Assembly: GCA_945872875.1 (NCBI GenBank)
Contig: CAMCBB010000033.1
Coordinates: forward strand, 1 to 16,850
DNA length: 16,850 nt
Source: Flavobacterium psychrophilum
GTDB lineage: Bacteria > Bacteroidota > Bacteroidia > Flavobacteriales > Flavobacteriaceae
Direction of reading: 5' to 3'
Made by a program: the position numbers and the translations under genes. Shown one piece after another: positions 1 to 7,682 of the stretch. Positions within the stretch are counted from its first letter, which is position 1, and the number at the start of each line of letters is the position of its first letter. The notes below the pieces were generated by a model. That model searched no databases. It saw only the letters and a list, made by a program, of their open reading frames with translations, and was not told the origin of the DNA.

Positions 1-671
1 TCGGTACCATTTGGATTTCCATCTAAATCACAATCAGAGGCATTCCATGTTGCTGATGCATTGGCTAAAACTTGACCTACTCCAAATATACATGGATTGG
101 TTGGATTTGGATCCGTTGAATCTGGATCTCCATCGCCATCGGAATCACCATTTCCAAAGGAAACTGCTAAACTGGTTTGAGAATCATTGTTAGAAGTTAA
201 TGCATCACCTTGGGATGAATTTAAACAAGTTATACATAATAATGGATTAATTCCAGGTAAGTATGAAATATTCCCAAAGATTAGATTGGGTGCACTAATT
301 ACATTACCTCTTACAGTAAGCAAAATATCTCCAACATCAAAAGGGGTAAAATTTCCTGCTGCGTTGGTTAATTTAATTGTATTAGCGGATCCAGTATTCA
401 TTGAAAAAACCACCCATCTTGAATCTCCTCCTGGAGCTACGCCCAAAATTTCTGCATCTAAGCCAACCGAAATTGTTACCAATAAAGAGTTTGCAACAAT
501 GTTGTCATTTCCATAATTACCAACATTTGCACTTAAAATTCCAGTAGTCCCTTGCGGAACGGAAGGCGGACTCATTATAATTCCAATTCCAGGATCTGCA
601 TTCTGAGAATATCCCTTTAAAGAAATAATAATAAATAGGAAACTTAATACTATTTTATATATAGTTTTCAT
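1..671 (-). CDS. secreted modular protein with Asp-rich linker, 3' end outside window (gene A)
   Basis: This is the last visible gene of the minus-strand surface operon. It is open from ATG at 671 to the window edge (223 full codons), so its C-terminus is unknown. Residues 1-22 are a signal peptide (hydrophobic core, then GYS) with predicted cleavage before Gln23. Residues 23-170 form a beta-rich domain closely matching the start of the neighbouring 697-2250 gene, with NADPG, GILSANVGNYGN, FDVGDILL and SQTSLAV in the same order. From about residue 173 it departs: an Asp-rich run (DSDGDGDPDSTDPN, about 176-189) resembles thrombospondin type-3 calcium-binding linkers. A second Asp-containing stretch (DCDLDGNPNGT) follows at 213-223. 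In family terms, such linkers in Flavobacteria usually precede more surface domains and a type IX secretion C-terminus, but neither is visible here. Function is unknown; a calcium-stabilised surface protein is inference. Confidence 0.85.
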   Translation of the reverse strand, partial: MKTIYKIVLSFLFIIISLKGYSQNADPGIGIIMSPPSVPQGTTGILSANVGNYGNDNIVANSLLVTISVGLDAEILGVAPGGDSRWVVFSMNTGSANTIKLTNAAGNFTPFDVGDILLTVRGNVISAPNLIFGNISYLPGINPLLCITCLNSSQGDALTSNNDSQTSLAVSFGNGDSDGDGDPDSTDPNPTNPCIFGVGQVLANASATWNASDCDLDGNPNGT

Positions 672-696
672 AGTAATATTTTATATTAAATTCAGA

Positions 697-2250
697 TTAT
701 TGAGCTTTAACTATAACATTATAAGAATTATTAGAACTGTCACTATCTGCTCCTGTGCCATTAATAATTGTTGCTGTTAAAGGCTGCCAAGTTTGATTTG
801 GAACATTTAGTTTTCTAGCAATTGAAAATCCAATACTTGAAAAAGAATTTACATCAATTATTACATTTGGTTTTAAAGTAACTGTAATAAAAATTGTATT
901 TTCAGTAATTGTCCAATCAGAATTATTTACGATAGTTCCTCCACCTACATTTGATGAGGTTGTTGTTGCGTTGTAGGTTATCAAAAATCCTGATTGTTTA
1001 GGTATTTTAAACACTAGCTGCCCGATAGATGGACCTGATCCAATTTCAGAAATATTTACCACAAAATCACGAGTAACTTCAGTAGTTAAAAAAACTACAT
1101 TATCTATATCAATAGTTGGAGTAAAATCAGTAGAAATAAGTACAATTGAACTTGTTACCGTATCACAATTCGTAGGATTAGTAACTTCACAAAGTGTGTA
1201 TGTAATTAGATAATTTCCTGCTGGGGTGTTTGGTGCTATAGTAACTGTACCGTTGGGATTTAAAGTCATACCCGATGGAACAGTAACTGCAGTTAAAACA
1301 ACATTTCCAGGAGCTGTACCAATAACAACTGGATTTCCATTTAAGGTGTCATTTGCTGTTAATGCAGGAGTAGTGCCACCAGTTGTTCCATTTATTGGTG
1401 CGGTTATATCTACAACTGCATCAATTACTGGAGCTGTTACTGTTACTGTTACTGTTACCGAATCGCAATTTGTTGGATTGGTTACCTCACATATGGTATA
1501 GGTAACTGGATAAGTTCCTGCTGGAGTGTTTGGTGCTACTGTTATTGTTCCGTTCGGATTTACTGTTAATGGACCGTTTGGTGTTGATGTTAAAGTTACT
1601 TCTCCAGGGTTAGTTCCAACTACTACTGGACCAACTCCATTTAAAGTATCGTTTATTAAAATACTTGGGGTAGTTCCACCTGAAACTATACTTGGAGTAT
1701 CTACAACTGCATCAATTACTGGGAATGTAACAGCCAAACTAGTTTGGGAATTATCGTTTGTTGTACTAGCATTTCCTTGTGAAACATTTAATGGTGTAGG
1801 AGGACAAACACCACATAAAAGTGGATTTGCTGCAGTAATATATACTACATTTCCCAAAATTAAATCGGGGCCACTAACCACATTTGCTCTCACGATTAAC
1901 AAAATATCACCAACATCAAATGAACCAAATCCACCACCTGTATTTTTTAAACGAATGGTATTTCCTGACCCTGAGGTCATAGTTAATAATGTCCATCTAG
2001 CATCACTTCCAGCTGCTATCCCAATTATTTCAGCATCTGTTCCCACTGAAATAGTTACCCTTAATGAATTTGCTACAATAGTTCTATTTCCATAATTTCC
2101 AACATTCGCGCTAAGAATACCTGTAGAACCCAAAGTCAAACTTGCAGGACTCATAAGAATTCCAAGTCCAGGATCAGCATTTTGAGAAAATCCTTTAGGG
2201 GCAATTAATAATAAAACAAAAAATGTAATTATTTTGTAAATCGTATTCAT
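697..2250 (-). CDS. secreted repeat protein, 517 aa (gene B)
   Basis: No specific function is recognised. Residues 1-22 are a signal peptide (hydrophobic core, GFS, then Gln23). Residues 23-176 match the N-terminal domain of the gene at 1-671. Residues 177-273 and 274-374 are two tandem copies of a ~100-residue beta module. Both begin PVIDAVVD and contain NDTLNG, NPNGT, APNTPAG and CEVTNPTNCD, and each keeps two cysteines. Residues 375-517 form a C-terminal domain starting DFTPT and ending in a NIS..IPKQSGF..NQTWQP pattern, shared with the next gene upstream (2284-5349). The start is supported by the signal peptide and by the leader AATATTACTATG/ATATTTACTATG, which it shares with its paralogue. 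It lies 25 nt from gene A and 33 nt from gene C, so co-transcription is likely. No type IX sorting domain is recognised. A surface or matrix protein is the best guess. Confidence 0.9.
   Translation of the reverse strand: MNTIYKIITFFVLLLIAPKGFSQNADPGLGILMSPASLTLGSTGILSANVGNYGNRTIVANSLRVTISVGTDAEIIGIAAGSDARWTLLTMTSGSGNTIRLKNTGGGFGSFDVGDILLIVRANVVSGPDLILGNVVYITAANPLLCGVCPPTPLNVSQGNASTTNDNSQTSLAVTFPVIDAVVDTPSIVSGGTTPSILINDTLNGVGPVVVGTNPGEVTLTSTPNGPLTVNPNGTITVAPNTPAGTYPVTYTICEVTNPTNCDSVTVTVTVTAPVIDAVVDITAPINGTTGGTTPALTANDTLNGNPVVIGTAPGNVVLTAVTVPSGMTLNPNGTVTIAPNTPAGNYLITYTLCEVTNPTNCDTVTSSIVLISTDFTPTIDIDNVVFLTTEVTRDFVVNISEIGSGPSIGQLVFKIPKQSGFLITYNATTTSSNVGGGTIVNNSDWTITENTIFITVTLKPNVIIDVNSFSSIGFSIARKLNVPNQTWQPLTATIINGTGADSDSSNNSYNVIVKAQ
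1129..1431 (-). repeat. second copy of the ~100-residue module in gene B
   Basis: This encodes residues 274-374. It repeats the pattern PVIDAVVD, GGTTP, NDTLNG, NPNGT, APNTPAG, YTLCEVTNPTNCD seen in the first copy. Confidence 0.85.
1432..1722 (-). repeat. first copy of the ~100-residue module in gene B
   Basis: This encodes residues 177-273, ending in an alternating Thr/Val run (TVTVTVTVTA) before the second copy starts. The two copies are colinear, consistent with a tandem duplication inside the gene. Confidence 0.85.
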
Positions 2251-2283
2251 AGTAAATATTTTGTTAGTGGATTTTTAGAAAAT

Positions 2284-5200
2284 TTATTGAGTTTTTATAA
2301 TTAAGTTATATGTGTTATTATCGTCAATACTATCAGATCCAGAGCCGTTTAAAATGGTTATTGTTATTGGTTGCCAAGTTTGATTTGGAATATTTGGTTT
2401 TCTGAAAATTTCAAATCCAATACTTGAGAATGAATATGAATCAATTGCCATACTTGGTTTAGAAGTAGCAGTAATAAAAAAAGAATTTTCAGTAATATTC
2501 CAATCTCCATTATTTACAACTGTTCCTCCGCCAACGCTTGATAATATAGTAGATGCACTGTGTGTTATTGTGAAGCCAGATTGTTTTGGAATGACAAAAA
2601 TAATTTGACCATTTGATGGTGAAGATCTGGTTTCTGAAATATTTACTACAAAATCTCTAGAAACTCCAGCGGTTAAAAAAACAACATTATCTATATCAAC
2701 TGTAGGTGTAAAATCTGGCAAACATCCTAAAGGTGAATTAATATTTAAAATATCATTTATACAGCCTGTTACATTAGTGGTTATAATAATATTTGTTCCG
2801 ATTGGTATGCCTGTAATTTCATTTGTTGTTACAGTACCTGAAGAAGCAGAAATACTAGCTGTATTCGGATTGGAAATAGACACATTATAAGTAGCTCCTA
2901 AACAAGCACTAACACTATAACTAACACTTGTTGTTGCACATGGCGTATTACAATTGTTAGGACTAGAAATAATTACTGAATTAGTACAAGCCCCATTAGT
3001 TGCTGTAATTGTTACAGAAGAACCAATGGCAATTGCGGTTATGGAATTTCCAGAAATTGTTCCTGCATTTGAACTAATTACAGCTCCAGCACTTGCAGAT
3101 ACAGAAACACTATATGTTCCAGATCCAGAACAAACTCCAGAACCTGCACTTATAGTTGGTGTAGTACATCCAACTGGCGGGCTACTGCAACTTGATGGAG
3201 ATAAAACTGTACTTTGAGTACTTGCACATCCATTAATAGTAGTTGAAGTTATAACTAAATTAGTTCCAACCGGAATACCTGTAATTGTGTTGCTAATAAT
3301 TGTACCCGAAGAAACAGAAATTACTCCATTTGTATTAAAACTTACATTATATGTGGCTCCATTACATACAGCTCCAGATACAATTAAATTTGGCGCAGTA
3401 GCTGATGGAGAAATTAAACTTACTATCTCAGAAATACATCCAGTTGCAGTTGAAGTAATTGTAACATTAGTTCCTATTGGAACATTTGTTATTTCATTAG
3501 CTGAAACTAAACCTGCTGAAGCAGAGATGCTTGAGTTATTAGGATTAATAATTGAAACATTATATGTCGATCCTAAACAAGATCCAATACTATAACTTAC
3601 ACTAGTTGTAGCACAAGGGCTACTGCAATTATTAGGACTCGATACAATGACTGAATTACTACAAGATCCATTTGTTGCTATAATTGTTACAGAAGAACCA
3701 ATGGCAATTCCGATTATGGAATTTCCAGAAATTGTTCCTGCATTTGAACTAATTATCGCTCCTGCACTTGCAGATACAGAAACACTATATGTTCCAGATC
3801 CAGAACAAACTCCAGAACCTGCACTTATTGTTGGTGTAGTACATCCAACTGGTGGATTGCTACAACTTGTTGGAGATACAACTGTACTTTGAATACTTGC
3901 ACATCCATTAACAGAAACAGAAGTCAAAACCAAATTAGTACCAACTGGAATACCTGTTATTGTATTACTTATTATTGTTCCTGCAGATGCAGATATTATT
4001 CCATTAGTACTATAACTGACATTATATGTAGTTCCATTACAAACAGCTCCAGATACAATTAAATTAGGTGAAGTTATTGAAGGAGTGTATAAAGTAACTG
4101 TACTGGGTAAAGTTGAAGTACAAGTTATATTTGTGCTATTTCTAATAATTAAATTATAAGTTCCTACTGATAATCCTGAAAATGTTGGACTTGTTTGATA
4201 ATTTAATCCATTATCAACGCTATATTCTACACCTGTTTGTGCCGAAAAAACAATACTTCCTGTTGAAACTGCACAAGTTGGCTGAGTTGTACTTGCTACC
4301 GAAGGAATATCTGGAGTAGTAGTTATGTTTACCGTTACTAAAGTACCAGATGGACTATAACAACTATTTACACTATCATAATAAAAAGGATAATAGGTTC
4401 CTGCAACAGCCGTTGTTGGTGTAGCGTATTCAGAACCCGAGTGTGTGTTATTTGTATACCAAACTAAAGATACTCCTGTAGGAGTACTGCTTGTAACTAA
4501 AGAATTTAAATTTATAGTTGTTAAAGGACAAACATTACTTATGGAAGTATTGCTTATTACTGGAGCAGAATTACCAGCATTACAAACTGTTCCTAAAGTG
4601 TATATTCCATAAGTATCTGGAACTAAGTTTGCATTTGTGGTTATAGATCCTGTAGTCAAAGTACTCGAACCGCCTATGAGAGAGGTGGAATCAACTGTAG
4701 AAGCAATGGCAACCCATTGTGTTCCATTCCAACCTAAAATAGAAAGTGAAGATAACGATGTTATTGCACTATTGGCATCCCAAGTAAGGGTAATTTTTGC
4801 AGAAGTGGTTCCATTAATATCCCAATATTCCACATTATTTGCAGACCCAACTCCTGTGCCCATAAGAGATGTATTATATGGACCTCCTGTGGGTAAAATC
4901 GGTTCATTTCCTCCTCTTAATCTCGATGTAATTGCTGTGGCAGCACTAACTCCATAATAAGCTGCATTTGAAGGATTTGCTAAAGAAGCTGCAGATACTG
5001 CTGCAGGACGGTATTTGTTATTATCTCCAATTGGGAAAATAAAAGCGGTGGTTAAATAGGATTTTACATAACCATCTACGAAGGCCGAATTCGAAGCACC
5101 TGTCCAGCTTGCAGTTCCAACAAAACTCAAAAAACCTTGAATTGAAGTTCTATCAGTTCCTACAATACCAGGTTGAATTCCGGAACCTCCGTTAAAAAAA

Positions 5201-5349
5201 TTATGTTGGATATCTACAATACCCATCTCTCCATCATTGAAGATATAGGTATTACCAAAACTACTAGATTGGCTATATATAGCGTTACTAATAGTAATTA
5301 ACATTACTATTAGCAACCAAATTATATTTCTAGGATATTTATTTTTCAT
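2284..5349 (-). CDS. large secreted Ser/Thr/Cys-rich repeat protein, 1021 aa (gene C)
   Basis: Residues 1-26 are a signal peptide (WLLIVMLITI core, AIYS, then Gln27). Residues 27-255 form a domain with an IFPIGDNNKYRPA motif of a kind found in secreted Bacteroidetes proteins. Residues 256-427 hold two further Ig-like stretches (VCPLTTINL...YYDSVNSCYS, and QPTCAVSTGSI...GTYNLIIRN, the latter like SprB-type repeats). Residues 428-877 are two colinear 225-residue super-repeats, each of three ~75-residue Cys-bearing units. Residues 879-1021 are the C-terminal domain shared with gene B. The composition (Ser, Thr, Asn, Gly, paired Cys, almost no charge in the repeats) suits an extracellular beta-sandwich rod stabilised by disulphides. 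No catalytic motif or recognised type IX sorting domain is seen. The role is not known; an adhesin-like surface protein is inference. Confidence 0.9.
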   Translation of the reverse strand: MKNKYPRNIIWLLIVMLITISNAIYSQSSSFGNTYIFNDGEMGIVDIQHNFFNGGSGIQPGIVGTDRTSIQGFLSFVGTASWTGASNSAFVDGYVKSYLTTAFIFPIGDNNKYRPAAVSAASLANPSNAAYYGVSAATAITSRLRGGNEPILPTGGPYNTSLMGTGVGSANNVEYWDINGTTSAKITLTWDANSAITSLSSLSILGWNGTQWVAIASTVDSTSLIGGSSTLTTGSITTNANLVPDTYGIYTLGTVCNAGNSAPVISNTSISNVCPLTTINLNSLVTSSTPTGVSLVWYTNNTHSGSEYATPTTAVAGTYYPFYYDSVNSCYSPSGTLVTVNITTTPDIPSVASTTQPTCAVSTGSIVFSAQTGVEYSVDNGLNYQTSPTFSGLSVGTYNLIIRNSTNITCTSTLPSTVTLYTPSITSPNLIVSGAVCNGTTYNVSYSTNGIISASAGTIISNTITGIPVGTNLVLTSVSVNGCASIQSTVVSPTSCSNPPVGCTTPTISAGSGVCSGSGTYSVSVSASAGAIISSNAGTISGNSIIGIAIGSSVTIIATNGSCSNSVIVSSPNNCSSPCATTSVSYSIGSCLGSTYNVSIINPNNSSISASAGLVSANEITNVPIGTNVTITSTATGCISEIVSLISPSATAPNLIVSGAVCNGATYNVSFNTNGVISVSSGTIISNTITGIPVGTNLVITSTTINGCASTQSTVLSPSSCSSPPVGCTTPTISAGSGVCSGSGTYSVSVSASAGAVISSNAGTISGNSITAIAIGSSVTITATNGACTNSVIISSPNNCNTPCATTSVSYSVSACLGATYNVSISNPNTASISASSGTVTTNEITGIPIGTNIIITTNVTGCINDILNINSPLGCLPDFTPTVDIDNVVFLTAGVSRDFVVNISETRSSPSNGQIIFVIPKQSGFTITHSASTILSSVGGGTVVNNGDWNITENSFFITATSKPSMAIDSYSFSSIGFEIFRKPNIPNQTWQPITITILNGSGSDSIDDNNTYNLIIKTQ
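2719..3393 (-). repeat. second copy of the 675-bp super-repeat in gene C
   Basis: This encodes residues 653-877. Units in order start at PNLIVSGAVCNG, VGCTTPTISAG and CATTSVSYSV. The DNA is colinear with 3394-4068 at a constant offset of 675 bases; for example, the segment starting TCCTGCATTTGAAC is at 3061 here and at 3736 in the other copy. Confidence 0.9.
3394..4068 (-). repeat. first copy of the 675-bp super-repeat in gene C
   Basis: This encodes residues 428-652, with the same three sub-units in the same order as the second copy. The offset is exactly 225 codons, so the reading frame is kept. The middle unit is the best conserved at the DNA level, with runs of tens of identical bases. 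Confidence 0.9.
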
Positions 5350-5415
5350 TTTTATATTTTATTGAATTAGGGCTAATTCTGAAAAATTCTACTTTAATTA
5401 TATTTTCCTTTATAC

Positions 5416-5423
5416 CAAAGTTA
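5416..5423 (-). promoter_or_regulatory. possible internal -7 box before gene C
   Basis: The minus strand reads TAACTTTG, matching TAnnTTTG, in the 91-nt gap before gene C. No TTG lies 17-23 nt upstream, so this is half a promoter at best. If used, transcription would start about 60 nt before the ATG at 5349, allowing the last three genes to be expressed apart from the first three. Confidence 0.3.
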
Positions 5424-5440
5424 TTTCTAAGAGCTAATAG

Positions 5441-6028
5441 TTATAGAACAGTTAGGATAAGCGTACAATTTTGTCCAGCAATGGTTAGGGCAAAACTCGA
5501 TGTTCCTGCTGCTGATGGAGTTCCTGAAATAACATAGGTAACAGTACCAGTACCAGTAGCAAGATTTCCAGCTACTAAAGTTGCAGTTAAACCTGTTATG
5601 CCTGTTGAAGTAATGGCTTGACCTGTAAAAGTTCCTCCATTTCCTCCAGTATATGAAAATTCTGCACTCACCGCAGAAGCTGCAATAGAATTAGTAAGTG
5701 TTCCTGTTTTTAAAACACCTGCACAATCTAAGGCCGAAATAGTTCCAGCTGTAGTACTTGGGGTAGCACAACAATTCCAACAAGGAGTCCAAACTCCGTT
5801 TTCACGACTACGGAAACAATTCAATGAATTGTCATAAACTATCATTCCATCTACCGGTGAGGCAATTACTGCCGTTCCAGCTACTCTGGTTAAAATTAGT
5901 GCTTTATCAGTTGCTTTAAGCTCTAATAAAGAACCTGCAGCAGGAGCAATTGTCCCTATACCAACTTGAGCAAAACTGCTGAAGCTTATTAATAAAAAAA
6001 CAATACTATATATGTAATTTCTCATCAT
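5441..6028 (-). CDS. secreted protein, VGIGT N-terminal module plus Ig-like domain, 195 aa (gene D)
   Basis: Residues 1-20 are a signal peptide (IVFLLISFSSFA) with Gln21 at the predicted +1. Residues 21-82 are the VGIGT module shared with the two RCC1-like genes upstream: VGIGT, LLELKATDKALILTRVA, SPVDGMIVYD, a Cys, and NGVW near the end. This kind of module also starts many Flavobacterium surface and tail-fibre-like proteins. Residues 100-195 form one compact beta domain with GGNGGTFTGQ, STGITGLTATL, GTVTYVISGTP and a closing CTLILTVL, an Ig-like pattern seen repeated in larger Flavobacterial surface proteins. A Cys-rich hinge (CWNCC) lies between them. The gene follows 6047-7603 after only 18 nt. 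Two adjacent ATG codons begin the frame; either could be used. Function is unknown. Confidence 0.85.
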   Translation of the reverse strand: MMRNYIYSIVFLLISFSSFAQVGIGTIAPAAGSLLELKATDKALILTRVAGTAVIASPVDGMIVYDNSLNCFRSRENGVWTPCWNCCATPSTTAGTISALDCAGVLKTGTLTNSIAASAVSAEFSYTGGNGGTFTGQAITSTGITGLTATLVAGNLATGTGTVTYVISGTPSAAGTSSFALTIAGQNCTLILTVL

Positions 6029-6046
6029 AAATTAAATTTCCGTAAA

Positions 6047-7603
6047 TTAATATAAAGGATTTGGGTTTACTGGGTCTCCAATTCCAGTTCCAATAGCCAT
6101 TGGTTTATATACCCTGGCATTGTTGGCACCTGCTCCAATTCCACCGCTACCATAAGCCATATAACCCCAAAAATAACCTCTGTCTGATTGACTAATTGCA
6201 TAGATAGTTGGACGTGAACCTCCTCCAATAATTGATTTAAATTTATTCCAAACTGGTGCTGCTACATTGTAATTTGATCCACTACTCGTATCAATACTAT
6301 ATTCACTTCCAGTACCATAGTATTCATGATCTGACAAACCTGGATTCATGCTAGCTCCATCAGTGTTAACTCCTTTGTAGTAAGTCATTTTATCTGTTTT
6401 TACCACAGTATAGCCATATCCTACCCAAAGGTCTGTAAATTTTGTATCTGCGTTAAGTGTAGGAAGATTAATTGGGGATGGTCTAAGAATATTATTACCC
6501 GAAATATTTGCTGGTAATGGAGTAGCTGCAAAAAAATACGATGGAGTGGCTGCACCATTTTTCCATTTACCCCATCCATAAGCAGTTCCTGTAGAAGATA
6601 ACGCTAAGTTTATTCCATAAGTTGTACAGCTTATTTTTACAATATTTACCCCAACTGGAAATTCTACTTTTACCGGTGTTGCATTAAAATCTACGGCAGT
6701 AGTATTTCCAACTCCCAAATCTCCATAACTGTTTGCTCCAACTGCATATATTGAACTATCATTCCCTTTTAAAAATAAGCTTGTATTTCCTCCTTGTACT
6801 TGATCAATCCAAAAATTAACATAAGATGTTACTCCAGTTGGAAATAACATTGGAGTATAAACTGAGACAGAATTACTTACTCCAGTGCCTGAGCGATAAA
6901 CTTTACCAGAATTTCCTAATAGAAAACTAATTCTACCAAATGGAGTAACTTTGACATCAAGAAAGGTTGATTCTCCAGGAATTGTTATTTTAGTCCATAC
7001 CCTTACAGTTGCAAAACCCCCAAAAGCAAGTGGATTAGAATCATAACCCATAACATAAACATTTCCTGTTGTAGTTAACGCCATAATACCAAAACCTCCT
7101 AATGAAATTTTTTCAGCTATTTCTCCATTGGGCAGAGGCAAGTATACAGGTGTAGGCATAACATTTGAAGATGTTATTACCATGCCATTATAATAATTCC
7201 TACCCCAATAAAATACTTTTCCGTCTGTAGTAACGCAACCAGCCGCATAGGCATCTCGGCTATCATAAGTAGCACTCATTTGTTTCATGGTACTTGTAAA
7301 ATCAAGTCCAAAATCACCTCCGCTACTCACATTAGAAACGTTACCACATGAACTTAAACAACCTGTCCAAGCACCATTTTGATATCCTTTTATACAATTA
7401 GATGAAATATCATAAACCATCATCCCGTTTACAGGGGTGGTTACTGCTGCGGTAGTTGCTACTCTTGTTAACAATAAAGACTTGTCCGTTGCTTTTAATT
7501 CAAGAATTGCTCCAGCAACAGGTGTATTAGTTCCAATACCTACTTGGGCAAAAGACGCAACACTAAAAAAGAGTGCAACTAAAAGATTGGAATTTTTTTT
7601 CAT
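6047..7603 (-). CDS. secreted RCC1-like beta-propeller protein, 518 aa (gene E)
   Basis: Residues 1-19 are a signal peptide ending SFA, with Gln20 at +1. Residues 20-82 are the VGIGT module, nearly identical to that of the upstream paralogue. The rest carries seven RCC1-like strand motifs of the type 'hydrophobic, T-x-GKVYxWG', at about 122-135 (TTDGKVFYWGRN), 174-187 (TTTGNVYVMG), 227-239 (NSGKVYRSG), 276-300 (NDSSIYAVGANSYGDLGVG), 332-346 (STGTAYGWG), 399-412 and 467-492 (GYFWGYMAYGSGG). Seven blades fit a closed propeller. RCC1-type propellers are known as binding scaffolds; the ligand cannot be read from sequence. No enzyme domain and no type IX sorting domain is visible, and the C-terminus ends in a short Pro/Asn tail. 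A surface binding protein is inference. Confidence 0.88.
   Translation of the reverse strand: MKKNSNLLVALFFSVASFAQVGIGTNTPVAGAILELKATDKSLLLTRVATTAAVTTPVNGMMVYDISSNCIKGYQNGAWTGCLSSCGNVSNVSSGGDFGLDFTSTMKQMSATYDSRDAYAAGCVTTDGKVFYWGRNYYNGMVITSSNVMPTPVYLPLPNGEIAEKISLGGFGIMALTTTGNVYVMGYDSNPLAFGGFATVRVWTKITIPGESTFLDVKVTPFGRISFLLGNSGKVYRSGTGVSNSVSVYTPMLFPTGVTSYVNFWIDQVQGGNTSLFLKGNDSSIYAVGANSYGDLGVGNTTAVDFNATPVKVEFPVGVNIVKISCTTYGINLALSSTGTAYGWGKWKNGAATPSYFFAATPLPANISGNNILRPSPINLPTLNADTKFTDLWVGYGYTVVKTDKMTYYKGVNTDGASMNPGLSDHEYYGTGSEYSIDTSSGSNYNVAAPVWNKFKSIIGGGSRPTIYAISQSDRGYFWGYMAYGSGGIGAGANNARVYKPMAIGTGIGDPVNPNPLY
7381..7546 (-). repeat. near-identical 166-bp segment, copy in gene E
   Basis: This segment encodes most of the VGIGT module. 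It aligns without gaps to 9101-9266 with 10 differences in 166 bases by hand count (about 94% identity), several of them synonymous. Confidence 0.9.
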
Positions 7604-7682
7604 TGTAAAATAATTGAAAATTTGGTTAATATTAATTGAAAAGAGTAAGGTTTAAGCTAAAACATATAGTGAACTATTTTTA

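Noticed and set aside
1226..2095. Long plus-strand open frames opposite gene B
   Set aside because: They mirror the Thr/Val/Gly-rich repeats of the real minus-strand gene. Their products are low-complexity, and no promoter or recognisable domain supports them.
2954..3892. Plus-strand open frames opposite gene C, two of them nearly identical
   Set aside because: The similarity between them comes from the 675-bp coding super-repeat on the other strand. They are antisense shadows.
2719..4068. Regular repeats considered as a CRISPR array
   Set aside because: The period is 675 bases, the frame is preserved, and there are no short repeats with unique spacers. It is a coding repeat.
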